From an uncultured Flavobacteriales bacterium (lineage in GTDB: Bacteria > Bacteroidota > Bacteroidia > Flavobacteriales_D > Parvicellaceae): a DNA stretch of 64,000 bases. The notes beneath the pieces are model-generated. The model was not told the origin of the DNA. It did no database searches and worked only from the letters and a program-made list of their open reading frames with translations. The stretch covers positions 1 through 64,000 of the forward strand of contig CALJHN010000008.1 of the NCBI GenBank assembly GCA_938075455.1. Reading direction: 5' to 3'. This document shows positions 34,248-43,909 of the stretch, piece after piece (positions within the stretch are counted from its first letter, which is position 1; every line of letters starts with the position of its first letter). The translations under genes and the position numbers were made by a program.

Positions 34248-34475
34248 ATGAAAAAGTTTTGGATTTTACCTGTTACTGCATTGATGATATCTTGTGGTGC
34301 TGCAACAGAAGAAGCTCCTGCTGCTGAACCAGTTGAAGAAGTTGCTCCAGTTGAAGAAGTTGCTCCAGTTGAAGAAGTTGCTCCAGTCGCTGATTCTACA
34401 ATGGAAGAAGCTGTTGCTGATTCCACAATGGAAGAAGCTTCTGAAGATAATGAACATGATGGTCACGATCATTAA
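34248..34475 (+). CDS. Small acidic repeat lipoprotein
   Basis: A 75-residue predicted lipoprotein with signal peptide MKKFWILPVTALMISC and Cys16 as the lipidated residue. The mature part is very acidic and low-complexity: three identical VEEVAP units, then two copies of a VADSTMEEA unit, and a tail NEHDGHDH that could bind metal. Function is unknown. Similar short Glu/Pro/Ala lipoproteins occur in Bacteroidota. The DNA repeats are in multiples of three, so copy number can vary without a frameshift. It has a strong terminator right behind it and 102 bases free upstream, so it is its own transcription unit. Confidence 0.75.
   Translation: MKKFWILPVTALMISCGAATEEAPAAEPVEEVAPVEEVAPVEEVAPVADSTMEEAVADSTMEEASEDNEHDGHDH
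34332..34439 (+). repeat. In-frame tandem repeats inside the small lipoprotein gene
   Basis: Three exact 18-base copies of GTTGAAGAAGTTGCTCCA fill 34332-34385. Two 27-base copies (34386-34412 and 34413-34439) follow, differing at two positions. Both unit lengths are divisible by three. Such arrays expand and contract by replication slippage. Confidence 0.85.
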
Positions 34476-34495
34476 AATTCTTATTTAATTTATTT

Positions 34496-34519
34496 AAAGC
34501 CCTTAATAGGGCTTTTTTT
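34496..34519 (+). terminator. Rho-independent terminator after the repeat lipoprotein
   Basis: AAGCCC, loop TTAATA, GGGCTT is followed by a run of T. It overlaps the 3' end of the convergent radical SAM gene, and the A-rich left flank gives a weaker signal for that strand too. Confidence 0.8.
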
Positions 34520-35534
34520 ATGCCCATACTTTTGACCCTTCTGAACAGTTCTGACAAATTTCTATCTCTTTTCTATCGGAAAATATTTGTTTTCTAAAAA
34601 GATTGTATTTTTTACTTTGCCAAATTTTTTCAAAATTTTCCTTTTCCAAATTTCCTAGAGTATATACTGCGTCTTTGTCAAAACAACAAGGTACAATTCT
34701 ACCTTTTGAAGTTACTACAGCACTGCTCCACATTCGCCAGCAATGATTAGAAAATTTATTTTTGAGGGCATACTTTCCACTTTTTGTTTTTATATACCTA
34801 GAATATTCTTCGTTATCTGGAATCAATTCATTTCCGTTTTCATAGTTGTAGAATTGAGCTGTCTTTAAACGTAATTCATCTACACCTAGATCAGCTGTCA
34901 AAGTTTTCATCTCTTCTATTAAATGCTCGTTGGTTTTAACAACTAAAAATTGAAAGATTATGTGAGGGTAAAGACTATTTAATTCCTTTTTCCATTTTAT
35001 AATGTTTTTTGTTCCATCTATTACTCTTTTATATTTCCCTTTTTTGCGATATACTTCATAGGTCTCCTGGCTATTTCCATCAATAGAGATAATTAATCTT
35101 TTTAAGCCAGATTCAATAGTTTTTATACAGTTCTCATCATTTAAAAAATGACCATTAGTTGAGGTAGAACAAAATATTTTTTTTGAATTAGCATAATTGA
35201 TAAACTCAAAAAAGTTTTTATTTATATATGGCTCACCTTGGAAATAGTAATTTATATAAGTTAGTTTTCCTTTAAGTTCATCAATTATTTTTTTATTTAG
35301 AGAGATGGAAAGATTACCTGTTTTTCTAGTGAATTGTTTTAGTCCACTTGGACATTCTGGACAACCCAAGTTACAGGACGTAGTAGGTTCTATACTTAAA
35401 GCAAAGGGAAGCCCGTAAATGAATGATTTTTTGAAAATTCTTGAAATGATAAAACTTATGTAAAGCTTAATAACATTCACTACTTTTTTCGCAGAAAAAA
35501 ACTTTATTAAAGCTATTAATTCAGATTTATGCAT
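34518..35534 (-). CDS. Radical SAM/SPASM domain protein
   Basis: A 338-residue radical SAM enzyme. The 4Fe-4S/SAM motif is CNLGCPEC (Cys54, Cys58, Cys61), followed by the YFQGEPY and SIDGNSQETYE strands of the TIM-barrel core. The C-terminal SPASM region has cysteines in HCWRMW, VPCCFD and ICQNC for auxiliary clusters. An unusual hydrophobic/basic N-terminal segment (about 10-45) precedes the core and could contact the membrane. SPASM proteins modify peptides, proteins or other substrates; the substrate here is unknown. The only close neighbour is the small repeat lipoprotein, which is convergent. Confidence 0.85.
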   Translation of the reverse strand: MHKSELIALIKFFSAKKVVNVIKLYISFIISRIFKKSFIYGLPFALSIEPTTSCNLGCPECPSGLKQFTRKTGNLSISLNKKIIDELKGKLTYINYYFQGEPYINKNFFEFINYANSKKIFCSTSTNGHFLNDENCIKTIESGLKRLIISIDGNSQETYEVYRKKGKYKRVIDGTKNIIKWKKELNSLYPHIIFQFLVVKTNEHLIEEMKTLTADLGVDELRLKTAQFYNYENGNELIPDNEEYSRYIKTKSGKYALKNKFSNHCWRMWSSAVVTSKGRIVPCCFDKDAVYTLGNLEKENFEKIWQSKKYNLFRKQIFSDRKEIEICQNCSEGSKVWA

Positions 35535-35630
35535 TTATTTTCTAAAATTAGTAAAATCCTTTATTCTATTTGTCTTTAACTTCTCTATTAATTGATAACT
35601 TAGTAATTGATTAAAGTAAATTAGTTTAAA

Positions 35631-38267
35631 ATGTGGAAGAATATTTCTAAAATTATTCTTAATAACAGAATTTTAATTGTTTTTCTGATTTTAGTTCTAA
35701 CAATCTTTTTTGGTTTTTTTGCTACTAAAATTAAGCTTCAGTATCAAATAAACAAACTCCTTCCAGAAAACGATTCTACATATATTGCATACGAAAATTT
35801 TAAATCAAATTTTGGTCAAGATGGTTTGATGTTAGTTATTGCAACAACAGAGCCTAACTTTTATTCTGAAAAAAAATTCAATGCTTGGTTAGAAATGGCC
35901 GATAGTATTGGAAATGTTTCTGTTTTAGTAAAAGAAAAAGATACCAGTTACTATAAGAATGCAATAGATTCTATTTTCTCAGAGGGACATTTATACAACA
36001 TAATTAAAGACAAGAAAGAAGATAAATTTAATCTGGTTCAGATAATAGATAAATACCCACTAAAACAAGAAAAAATTGATAGTATTTCTAATATTATTAG
36101 CAACCTTAGTTTCTATGAAAATATTGTCTATAAAAATTCTAGTGATCTCCATTTGATGATGTTGTTCTTAAACAAGGAGGTGTTTAATTCCAAATCCAGA
36201 GGTTCTCTTATTAGCGAAATAAATGAAATTGCAATGACCTACGATCATTTATTTGAAAATTGGAGATTCTCCGGTCTTCCTTATATAAGGTCATATACTA
36301 TGACAATAATTAAATCAGAATTAAAAATATTTGTCTTATTAGCTCTTTTGGTTACTTCGATATTGCTTTTAGTGTTTTTTAAATCTTTCAAAGTAGTTAT
36401 TATTTCTTTGATTGTTGTTTTAGTAGGTGTTGTTTGGTCTATGGGAGTTATTGGAGCATTTGGCTATGAGTTGACTTCTCTTATGGCTTTAATTCCACCA
36501 TTAATAATTGTCATTGGTATCCCGAATTGTATTTATTTAATTAATAAATACCAACAAGAGTTTAAAAATCATGGTGATAAACTATCTGCTTTAGATAAAA
36601 TTATTCAGAAAGTAGGAAATGCTACTTTTTTAACCAATGCAACCACCGCTTTGGGTTTTGGAACATTTGTCTTCACAAACTCTTCAATAATGATTGAGTT
36701 TGGGTTGGTTTCATTTATAAACATTCTGTGTATGTTTGTAATAAGTATATGTCTAGTTCCAATTATTTATAGTTTTTTACCTCCCCCCAATGAAAAGCAC
36801 ACCAAACATTTGGACAGGAAATGGATTTTTAGTTTTGTAAATGCATTAGTCATTTTCTCAAAAAACTACAGAAAGCAGGTATATTTAACTACAATTATAT
36901 TGTTATTTTTTGGAGCTTACGGAGTGAGTTTAATGCATGTTACGGGAAATTTCACAGATGATTTTCCAGAAAAAGGACAAATAGTAAAGGATTTGAAATT
37001 TTTTGAGAAAGAGCTTAACGGAGTTCTTCCTTTTGAAATAGTGCTAACCTACAAGGATACTATTTATAAAAGCTTTTCAAATATTGCAAAAATTCAAAAA
37101 CTACAAGAGTCCTTAAAATCAGAAAAATATCTTTCAAAGTCTTTATCTATCGTGGATGCGATGAAATTTATTTCTCAATCTTATTCCAATGGGAAGAAAT
37201 CAAAATATAATCTGAATTTTAGTAAATCAAAGGATCAAAAATATTTTTCTCGCATTATAAAATCAAAATATTTTAAGAATAGTTTTGTTAACTCCAAAAC
37301 TGACAATAGTAATGGTTTTGTTGGAAGTTTTCTCGACTCAACACATTTAACAACAAGAATTACTTTGCAAATCGCAGATATTGGTACTGCAGCAATGGAC
37401 AGCTTGATCGAAAGAATAAATTATAGAATAGATAGCATTATTAATCCAGAACAAATTCTTTATGATAAAGCTCTGAAAGACGGTGCAGTAGATAAATTTT
37501 ATTCCTCTAACCAAATTATAAGATACAGGGTAAAACAAATTTTGACTAATGGCGATTTGGCTTTAAATAATGAATTTCCCAAGAGAAATTCTGACATTGA
37601 AAAACTATATGGAAAACAGCAGTATAGAGACGCTATTAAGCAATCTGTGGGATCCTTAAAGGTTAAGTCTGATATCACTGGTTCTGGTGTTTTATTTACT
37701 AAAGGAACTACTTATATGATTAAGAATTTAATAATTAGTTTACTTCTGGCAATTATGGTAATTGCAATAATTATGGCTCTTCTATTCAAATCAATTAAAA
37801 TGGTCTTGGTGTCATTACTCCCAAATTTATTGCCTTTAATTTTTACTTCTGCCTTAATGGGTTTTTTTGGAATTAGTATTAAGCCATCTACAATTTTAGT
37901 ATTTAGTATTGCTTTTGGAATATCTATAGATGATACTATTCACTTTTTGGCAAAATATCGTCAGGAGTTGAAATCAAAAACTATTTCTAGTGCTGTTGAA
38001 ATTTCTATAAAAGAAACTGGAGTTAGTATGATTTATACTTCTATAATTTTGTTCTTTGGATTTTCAATTTTCACTGCTTCTGAATTTGGAGGTACTCAAG
38101 CACTGGGTGTTTTAGTTTCTTTAACCCTATTTGTTGCTATGCTTACCAATTTAATTTTATTGCCATCTTTACTTTTATCACTAGAAAAAATAGTTTTAAC
38201 CAAAAACTTTAAAAATTCGGAAGATTATTTTTATGATGATTCCGACATAGAATTAGATAAATTATAA
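35631..38267 (+). CDS. MMPL/RND-superfamily transporter
   Basis: An 878-residue polytopic membrane protein of the RND superfamily, closest in architecture to MMPL/hopanoid-exporter-type proteins: two halves, each with one helix, a large periplasmic loop and a block of about five helices. Segments FKVVIISLIVVLVGVVWSMG and FGISIDDTIHFLAKYR mark the two transmembrane blocks; the Asp pair in the second half is typical of proton-coupled RND proteins. No adaptor or outer-membrane channel gene is adjacent. Such proteins move lipids or hydrophobic compounds; the substrate is not known. rfbA follows after 3 nt and a polyprenyl synthase after that. Confidence 0.85.
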   Translation: MWKNISKIILNNRILIVFLILVLTIFFGFFATKIKLQYQINKLLPENDSTYIAYENFKSNFGQDGLMLVIATTEPNFYSEKKFNAWLEMADSIGNVSVLVKEKDTSYYKNAIDSIFSEGHLYNIIKDKKEDKFNLVQIIDKYPLKQEKIDSISNIISNLSFYENIVYKNSSDLHLMMLFLNKEVFNSKSRGSLISEINEIAMTYDHLFENWRFSGLPYIRSYTMTIIKSELKIFVLLALLVTSILLLVFFKSFKVVIISLIVVLVGVVWSMGVIGAFGYELTSLMALIPPLIIVIGIPNCIYLINKYQQEFKNHGDKLSALDKIIQKVGNATFLTNATTALGFGTFVFTNSSIMIEFGLVSFINILCMFVISICLVPIIYSFLPPPNEKHTKHLDRKWIFSFVNALVIFSKNYRKQVYLTTIILLFFGAYGVSLMHVTGNFTDDFPEKGQIVKDLKFFEKELNGVLPFEIVLTYKDTIYKSFSNIAKIQKLQESLKSEKYLSKSLSIVDAMKFISQSYSNGKKSKYNLNFSKSKDQKYFSRIIKSKYFKNSFVNSKTDNSNGFVGSFLDSTHLTTRITLQIADIGTAAMDSLIERINYRIDSIINPEQILYDKALKDGAVDKFYSSNQIIRYRVKQILTNGDLALNNEFPKRNSDIEKLYGKQQYRDAIKQSVGSLKVKSDITGSGVLFTKGTTYMIKNLIISLLLAIMVIAIIMALLFKSIKMVLVSLLPNLLPLIFTSALMGFFGISIKPSTILVFSIAFGISIDDTIHFLAKYRQELKSKTISSAVEISIKETGVSMIYTSIILFFGFSIFTASEFGGTQALGVLVSLTLFVAMLTNLILLPSLLLSLEKIVLTKNFKNSEDYFYDDSDIELDKL

Positions 38268-38270
38268 AAA

Positions 38271-39131
38271 ATGAAAGGAATTATTTTAGCAGGTGGTTCA
38301 GGAACTAGACTTCACCCACTTACATTAGCAGTAAGCAAACAATTAATGCCTGTTTATAACAAGCCTATGATTTATTACCCTCTTTCCACATTAATGCAAG
38401 CTGGAATAAGAGAGATACTATTTATTACAACACCAAATGACCAGCCATTATTTAAACATCTTTTAGGGGATGGTTCTAAATTAGGTTGCAGATTTGAATA
38501 TCAAATTCAACATGAACCAAACGGTTTAGCCCAAGCATTTGTAATTGGCAAACAGTTTATTGCAAACGACAATGTTGCTCTAATTCTTGGAGACAATATA
38601 TTTTTCGGAGGTGGTATGGGGGAAAAATTAGAAAGTTCTAATGATCCTGATGGGGGATTAATATTTGCGTATCGAGTACATGATCCAGAAAGGTACGGAG
38701 TAGTTGAATTTGACAATCAGGGAAAAGCTATTTCTATTGAGGAAAAGCCAGAAAATCCAAAATCAAATTATGCAGTACCAGGTCTTTATTTTTACGATAA
38801 TGATGTGATTAAAATCGCTTATAACTTAAAACCTAGTGAAAGAGGAGAATATGAAATTACAGATATTAATCAGGAATATCTAAAATCAGGAAAATTACAA
38901 GTTAAAACTCTTCCAAGGGGAATTGCTTGGTTGGATACAGGTACTTTCACTTCACTTATTCAAGCTTCCAACTTTGTTCAAACTATAGAAGAAAGACAAG
39001 GTTTTGGAGTGGGTTGTATTGAAGCTGTTGCATACTCCAAAGGCTTCATAAACGATACAAAGCTTAAAGAACTTGCTATTCCTCTTTTAAAAAGTGGTTA
39101 TGGAAATTATTTGATGAGTTTAATTGATTGA
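38271..39131 (+). CDS. rfbA: Glucose-1-phosphate thymidylyltransferase
   Basis: RfbA makes dTDP-glucose from glucose-1-phosphate and dTTP, the first step to dTDP-rhamnose and other deoxysugars of surface polysaccharide. The 286-residue protein has the nucleotide loop [13 protein letters not shown], the [20 protein letters not shown] segment, LGDNIFFG, and GRGI-type [11 protein letters not shown]. Length and motifs are standard. It is an orphan: rfbB, rfbC and rfbD are absent here. It sits between an MMPL exporter (3 nt) and a polyprenyl synthase (9 nt). Confidence 0.94.
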   Translation: MKGIILAGGSGTRLHPLTLAVSKQLMPVYNKPMIYYPLSTLMQAGIREILFITTPNDQPLFKHLLGDGSKLGCRFEYQIQHEPNGLAQAFVIGKQFIANDNVALILGDNIFFGGGMGEKLESSNDPDGGLIFAYRVHDPERYGVVEFDNQGKAISIEEKPENPKSNYAVPGLYFYDNDVIKIAYNLKPSERGEYEITDINQEYLKSGKLQVKTLPRGIAWLDTGTFTSLIQASNFVQTIEERQGFGVGCIEAVAYSKGFINDTKLKELAIPLLKSGYGNYLMSLID

Positions 39132-39140
39132 TAAATTATT

Positions 39141-40106
39141 ATGCTAATTAAGTACAAAGAAATTATTGACAATGAGTTAAGATTATTTAGCGAAAAATTA
39201 CCATCTCTTCCAATTTATGACCCTATAAAGTATATAATTAGAAATGGCGGAAAACGGTTTAGATCTTCTCTTGCTTTAATGGCTACAGATTTATTCTCTA
39301 ATCAGCCTCTTTTAGCTATAAATGAAGCAATTGCAATTGAGCTTTTTCATAATTTCACTCTAATTCATGATGATATTATGGACCAAGCGCCAATTAGGAG
39401 AAACTTGCCTGCTGTACATAAAAAGTGGGATGAAAACATCGCTATTCTCTCTGGTGATTTATTGTATGCAATTGTAAACCAGCTTTTATCAAATTCTTCT
39501 TCTCAGTCACCAACTTTGCATCAAATTTTCCAACAAACTGCTGTAGAAGTATGTGAGGGGCAGTCTTTAGATATGGAATTTGAGAAACTAGAAATAATTT
39601 CTATTAGTGATTATGTAAATATGATTCAGCTTAAAACTGCAGTATTGGTTGCGTGTTCCTTAAAAATGGGAGCAATAATTGGGGGAGCATCCAAAAAAGA
39701 TGCACAATTGCTTTACGATTTTGGATTTAATCTCGGAACTTCTTTTCAAATTCATGACGATATTTTGGACGTATTTCCAAATGAAGATAATTTTGGGAAA
39801 CAAGTTGGTGGGGATATTATTGAAAAAAAGAAAACAATTTTATTCATAGACTTTTTAAATAAGGCATCCAAAGAAGATCAAAATATGGTTAACGATATTA
39901 TTGCTGATAAACAACTTAGTAATGATCATAAAGTATCAAAAGTAAAAGATTTTTACCTCAAATATGACGTTTTGAAAGTAGCTCAAGAATCAAAAAATGA
40001 TTTTTATAATAGGTCTATGATTTATCTGCGAAACTTATCTTTATCAAAAGAAAAAAAGAAAATTGTAGAAAATTTTTCTGTTCAGTTAATGAATAGAAAG
40101 TTTTAA
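39141..40106 (+). CDS. Polyprenyl diphosphate synthase
   Basis: An all-helical trans-prenyltransferase that condenses isopentenyl diphosphate onto an allylic primer. The 321 residues contain both Asp-rich motifs: DDIMD at 77-81 (in FTLIHDDIMDQAPIRR) and DDILD at 206-210. GGKRFRSSL lies near the N-terminus. Residues upstream of the first motif (ELFHNFTLIH) include Phe at position 72, compatible with a C20-type or longer product, but chain length cannot be fixed by eye. It could supply menaquinone tails or carotenoid precursors. It overlaps the convergent TIGR01777 gene by 4 nt. Confidence 0.9.
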   Translation: MLIKYKEIIDNELRLFSEKLPSLPIYDPIKYIIRNGGKRFRSSLALMATDLFSNQPLLAINEAIAIELFHNFTLIHDDIMDQAPIRRNLPAVHKKWDENIAILSGDLLYAIVNQLLSNSSSQSPTLHQIFQQTAVEVCEGQSLDMEFEKLEIISISDYVNMIQLKTAVLVACSLKMGAIIGGASKKDAQLLYDFGFNLGTSFQIHDDILDVFPNEDNFGKQVGGDIIEKKKTILFIDFLNKASKEDQNMVNDIIADKQLSNDHKVSKVKDFYLKYDVLKVAQESKNDFYNRSMIYLRNLSLSKEKKKIVENFSVQLMNRKF

Positions 40107-41002
40107 GAATAAATTTCTGAAAGAGCATCCTCTATTTTCTCATATTTTAATTTCAGTTCTATTTCTTTTAATTTTTCGTTAGAAACTTTAACCCCTTTTA
40201 ATATGGTGTCAGCCATTTCTCCATATAGAAATTTAAGTACAAAACTAGGCACATTGGGAAGCCATATTTTTTTATTTAAAACTTCACTAATTTTTTTAGT
40301 CAATTCTGAATTGGTTATGTAGTCACTAGATACCACATTAAAAGTTCCTGAAATTTTTTCATTTATAATAGATTCGAAGAATATATTAATAGCATCTTCC
40401 ATATGAATCCAAGGCATATATTGTTGACCATCCCCTAATGGAGATCCTATTCCATTTTTAACCATATTGGCTATTCTTGGAAGGGCACCCTGGTTTTTAT
40501 CAAGAATCACCCCTAATCTTAGTTTGACAACTCTAGACATAGTTTCAAATTTGTCTATAGATTTTTCCCATTGCTTACAGCAGTTTCCCAAAAAGTCTTC
40601 AAATGGCTCATCTTCTTCATTAAAAATTTTTTCACTTATTTGAGCACCATATATTCCAACTGCAGAAGCAGCAATAAATGCAGATATTGGTAAGTTAAGT
40701 TCGATTATTTTTGAAAGCATAAGTCGTGTAGTGAGAACTCTACTTTTAACAATTTGCTCTTTTCTTTTTTGTGTCCATGGTTTATCCGCAATTCCTGCAC
40801 CTGCCAGATGAACAATGTGAGTTACTCCTGTAAAACAGTTTTCATCAATTTCATTCTTCTTCCAGTTCCATAGATAATTTTTAACATCATTTTTTGAACT
40901 TTTGTTTCTGGTAAGATGAACTACTTCAATATTTTTTTTTAATAATTTTTTTGTGAGTGCAGAACCAAGTAAACCAGAACCGCCAGTTATTAAAATTTTC
41001 AT
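40103..41002 (-). CDS. TIGR01777 family NAD(P)-dependent oxidoreductase
   Basis: A 299-residue extended-SDR protein with the cofactor loop ITGGSGLLGSALTKKL at about 4-19, HLAGAGIADKPWTQKRK, and the SAVGIYG segment in place of the usual active-site serine region. The C-terminal DUF1731-like part (LPNVPSFVLKFLYGEMAD) is typical of TIGR01777 proteins such as E. coli YfcH. The reaction is unknown. The 175-base gap upstream (41003-41177) before sucA holds no gene that I can support. Confidence 0.88.
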   Translation of the reverse strand: MKILITGGSGLLGSALTKKLLKKNIEVVHLTRNKSSKNDVKNYLWNWKKNEIDENCFTGVTHIVHLAGAGIADKPWTQKRKEQIVKSRVLTTRLMLSKIIELNLPISAFIAASAVGIYGAQISEKIFNEEDEPFEDFLGNCCKQWEKSIDKFETMSRVVKLRLGVILDKNQGALPRIANMVKNGIGSPLGDGQQYMPWIHMEDAINIFFESIINEKISGTFNVVSSDYITNSELTKKISEVLNKKIWLPNVPSFVLKFLYGEMADTILKGVKVSNEKLKEIELKLKYEKIEDALSEIYS

Positions 41003-41177
41003 ATTACGAAATTACATTTAAGAATTCACATCGAAGGTATTGTTTAGTATCAAATCTTAAAATTTAAATAGAATTATTGTCTTTCTTTTTTAAGTATAAG
41101 TTTTATTTTAATAGTCCTGAAAGAATCTTCTTTCCAAGTGTCATAACAATTAATTATTTTGCATATTTGTTAGTATA

Positions 41178-43898
41178 ATGGCATTAGATAGATTTTCTTT
41201 TTTAAACAATATAGATATAGACTATATAGATGAGTTGCATCAAAGATATTTAGTGGATAAAAGATTAGTTGAGCCAAGTTGGAGGAGTTTTTTTGATGGC
41301 TACGAGTTTTCTAAATTTAATTACCAAGAAGTCGATGAAATACCAACCAATGTTTTAAAAGAGTTTAGGGTTATTAATTTAATAAACGCCTATCGCTCTA
41401 GAGGACATCTTTTTACAAAAACAAATCCAGTTAGAGAGAGAAGAAAATACCATCCTACTTTAGAAATTAAAAACTTTGGTTTGGATCAGGAAGATTTATT
41501 GACTGTATTTCAGGCTAGTGAACAGGTTGGCTTAGAACCTTGTTCATTGAATGACATAATTATTCACTTAGAAGCAACTTATTGCGAATCAATTGGAATC
41601 GAGTACCAATATATTAGACATCCAGAAAGAGTTGAATGGATTAGAAAAAATATAGAACTAAAAAATAGACCACAGTTTTCTAAAGATCAAAAAAAACATA
41701 TTTTACATAAATTAAATCAAGCTACAGTATTTGAACAATTTCTTCAAAAAAAGTTTGTTGGACAAAAACGATTTTCAATTGAAGGCGCAGAGTCTTTAAT
41801 TCCCGCCTTGGATGTTTTAATTGAAAATGGTTCTAATTTAGGTTTGAAAGAATTTGTTGTAGGAATGGCTCATAGAGGAAGATTGAATGTTTTGGCAAAT
41901 ATTTTTAATAAAACTTATGACAAGATATTTAGTGAATTTGAGGGGAAAGAATACGATGAAGAAGTTCTCTTTGATGGAGATGTCAAATACCACTTGGGTA
42001 TAACCTCTGAAGTTACGACAGATAGTGGCAATAATGTGAAAATAACATTGTCACCAAATCCATCTCATTTAGAAGCAGTAGATCCAGTAGTTGAAGGGAT
42101 TACAAGATCTAAAATTGACCACGAATTAGGTGGAGACGAGAAGAAAATTTTACCCATTTTAATTCATGGTGATGCTGCAATAGCCGGTCAAGGCGTTGTT
42201 TATGAAGTAATTCAAATGGCACAGTTAAAGGGATATAGAACAGGCGGAAGTCTGCATATAGTAATCAACAATCAAGTAGGATTTACGACCAACTATTTAG
42301 ACGCAAGGTCAAGTACCTATTGTACAGATATTGCCAAATCTACTCTATGTCCAGTATTTCATGTTAATGGTGATGATATTGAAGCAGTAGTTCAAACTCT
42401 CGACATCGCTCTTAGATATAGACAAGAATATTCGAGAGATGTTTTCGTTGATTTATTGTGCTACAGAAAATATGGCCATAATGAGGGTGATGAACCAAAA
42501 TTCACCCAGCCTAAACTTTACAAAATAATTGCTAATCATCCCAACCCAAGAGAAATTTATCTAAAAAAATTAGTGGATGAAAATGTTGTAAATATTGAAG
42601 AAGGTAATCAAATGGAAAAAGAATTTGATGATATGCTTCAAGAACGTTTAAACGATGCTAAACAAATTGAAAAAGCCAAAATCACCAATTTCCTTGAAGA
42701 AGTTTGGACTGATTTCAGAAAATCAAGCCCAAATGATTTTATAAATTCTCCACCTACGGGTGTAGAGAAAAATAAGCTGCTTTCAATTGCAAAAAAAATG
42801 AATTCATTGCCAGAAGGTAAAAAATATTTTAGAAAAATTGTCAAGCTTTTTGACGATCGGTTAAAAATGATTGAATCGGATAAACTAGATTGGGCAATGG
42901 GCGAGCTTTTAGCATACGCTTCACTTCTTGATGAGGGCAAATCTATCCGAATTTCTGGTCAAGATGTTGAAAGAGGTACATTTTCACACAGACATGCTAT
43001 TGTTAAAACAGAAGACGACGAAGAAGAGATAATTCCTTTAAACCTTCTTAATGATCACCAAGGAAAATTTGAAATTTACAATTCTCTTCTTTCTGAATAT
43101 GCTGTTTTAGGATTTGACTATGGTTATGCTTTCAATACCCCAAATGGATTAACTATATGGGAGGCCCAGTTTGGAGATTTCTTTAATGGAGCACAGATAA
43201 TTATTGATCAGTTTTTAAGTGCTGCTGAGGATAAATGGGGAACACCTAACGGTTTAGTAATGCTTTTGCCACACGGATATGAAGGAATGGGTTCCGAGCA
43301 TTCGTCAGCAAGAATAGAACGTTTTTTACAGTTGTGCGCAGAAGAAAATTTTCAAGTTGCTAATTGTACTAACCCTGCTAATTACTTCCATCTTTTAAGA
43401 AGACAAATTGCTAGACCTTTTAGAAAGCCATTGGTAGTGTTTACACCGAAAAAACTATTAAGATACCATAGAGCAGTTTCTTCAATCGAGGAAATGTCAT
43501 CAGGTTCCTTTCAAGAAGTTATTGATGATTCTCTTGCAACACCCTCAAAAACCAATCAGGTAGTTTTATGCTCTGGTAAATTTTATTATGATCTAATTGA
43601 GCATTATGAAACTCTTGATAAAGTAAATATTGCATTTGTTAGATTAGAACAGCTTTATCCTTTTCCAGAGACACAACTAAAATTAATTTTTAATAAATAC
43701 GGAAAGGATTGTAAGTATGTATGGGCTCAGGAGGAACCATTAAATATGGGTCCATGGTCTTATATTCTCAGAAAATGGGAATATTCAAAAATAGTGTGTT
43801 TTTCAAGAGAAGAATCTGGAAGTCCTGCTTCAGGTTCACCTAAAGTTTTCGAAAGAAGACACCAAGAAATTATTAATAAAGTAATGTCCTATTCTTAA
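41178..43898 (+). CDS. sucA: 2-oxoglutarate dehydrogenase E1 component
   Basis: The ThDP-dependent decarboxylase of the TCA cycle 2-oxoglutarate dehydrogenase complex. The 906-residue protein begins with the short E2-binding helix region (DYIDELHQRYLVDKRLVEPSW), then FSIEGAESLIPALD, VVGMAHRGRLNVLANI, ILIHGDAAIAGQGVVYE and YRKYGHNEGDEP, which are ThDP and active-site blocks of this family. SAEDKWG and LLPHGYEGMGSEHSSAR lie in the C-terminal half. Length is normal. sucB follows 11 nt downstream. Confidence 0.96.
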   Translation: MALDRFSFLNNIDIDYIDELHQRYLVDKRLVEPSWRSFFDGYEFSKFNYQEVDEIPTNVLKEFRVINLINAYRSRGHLFTKTNPVRERRKYHPTLEIKNFGLDQEDLLTVFQASEQVGLEPCSLNDIIIHLEATYCESIGIEYQYIRHPERVEWIRKNIELKNRPQFSKDQKKHILHKLNQATVFEQFLQKKFVGQKRFSIEGAESLIPALDVLIENGSNLGLKEFVVGMAHRGRLNVLANIFNKTYDKIFSEFEGKEYDEEVLFDGDVKYHLGITSEVTTDSGNNVKITLSPNPSHLEAVDPVVEGITRSKIDHELGGDEKKILPILIHGDAAIAGQGVVYEVIQMAQLKGYRTGGSLHIVINNQVGFTTNYLDARSSTYCTDIAKSTLCPVFHVNGDDIEAVVQTLDIALRYRQEYSRDVFVDLLCYRKYGHNEGDEPKFTQPKLYKIIANHPNPREIYLKKLVDENVVNIEEGNQMEKEFDDMLQERLNDAKQIEKAKITNFLEEVWTDFRKSSPNDFINSPPTGVEKNKLLSIAKKMNSLPEGKKYFRKIVKLFDDRLKMIESDKLDWAMGELLAYASLLDEGKSIRISGQDVERGTFSHRHAIVKTEDDEEEIIPLNLLNDHQGKFEIYNSLLSEYAVLGFDYGYAFNTPNGLTIWEAQFGDFFNGAQIIIDQFLSAAEDKWGTPNGLVMLLPHGYEGMGSEHSSARIERFLQLCAEENFQVANCTNPANYFHLLRRQIARPFRKPLVVFTPKKLLRYHRAVSSIEEMSSGSFQEVIDDSLATPSKTNQVVLCSGKFYYDLIEHYETLDKVNIAFVRLEQLYPFPETQLKLIFNKYGKDCKYVWAQEEPLNMGPWSYILRKWEYSKIVCFSREESGSPASGSPKVFERRHQEIINKVMSYS

Positions 43899-43909
43899 AA
43901 AAATAAATT

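Noticed and set aside
34332-34439. Possible CRISPR-like array
   Set aside because: The units are directly adjacent without spacers and are coding.
34266-34488. Alternative frames (minus and +2) with repeated NWSNFF or KKLLQL units
   Set aside because: They are shadows of the 18-base repeats in the lipoprotein gene; only the frame with a signal peptide and lipobox makes sense.
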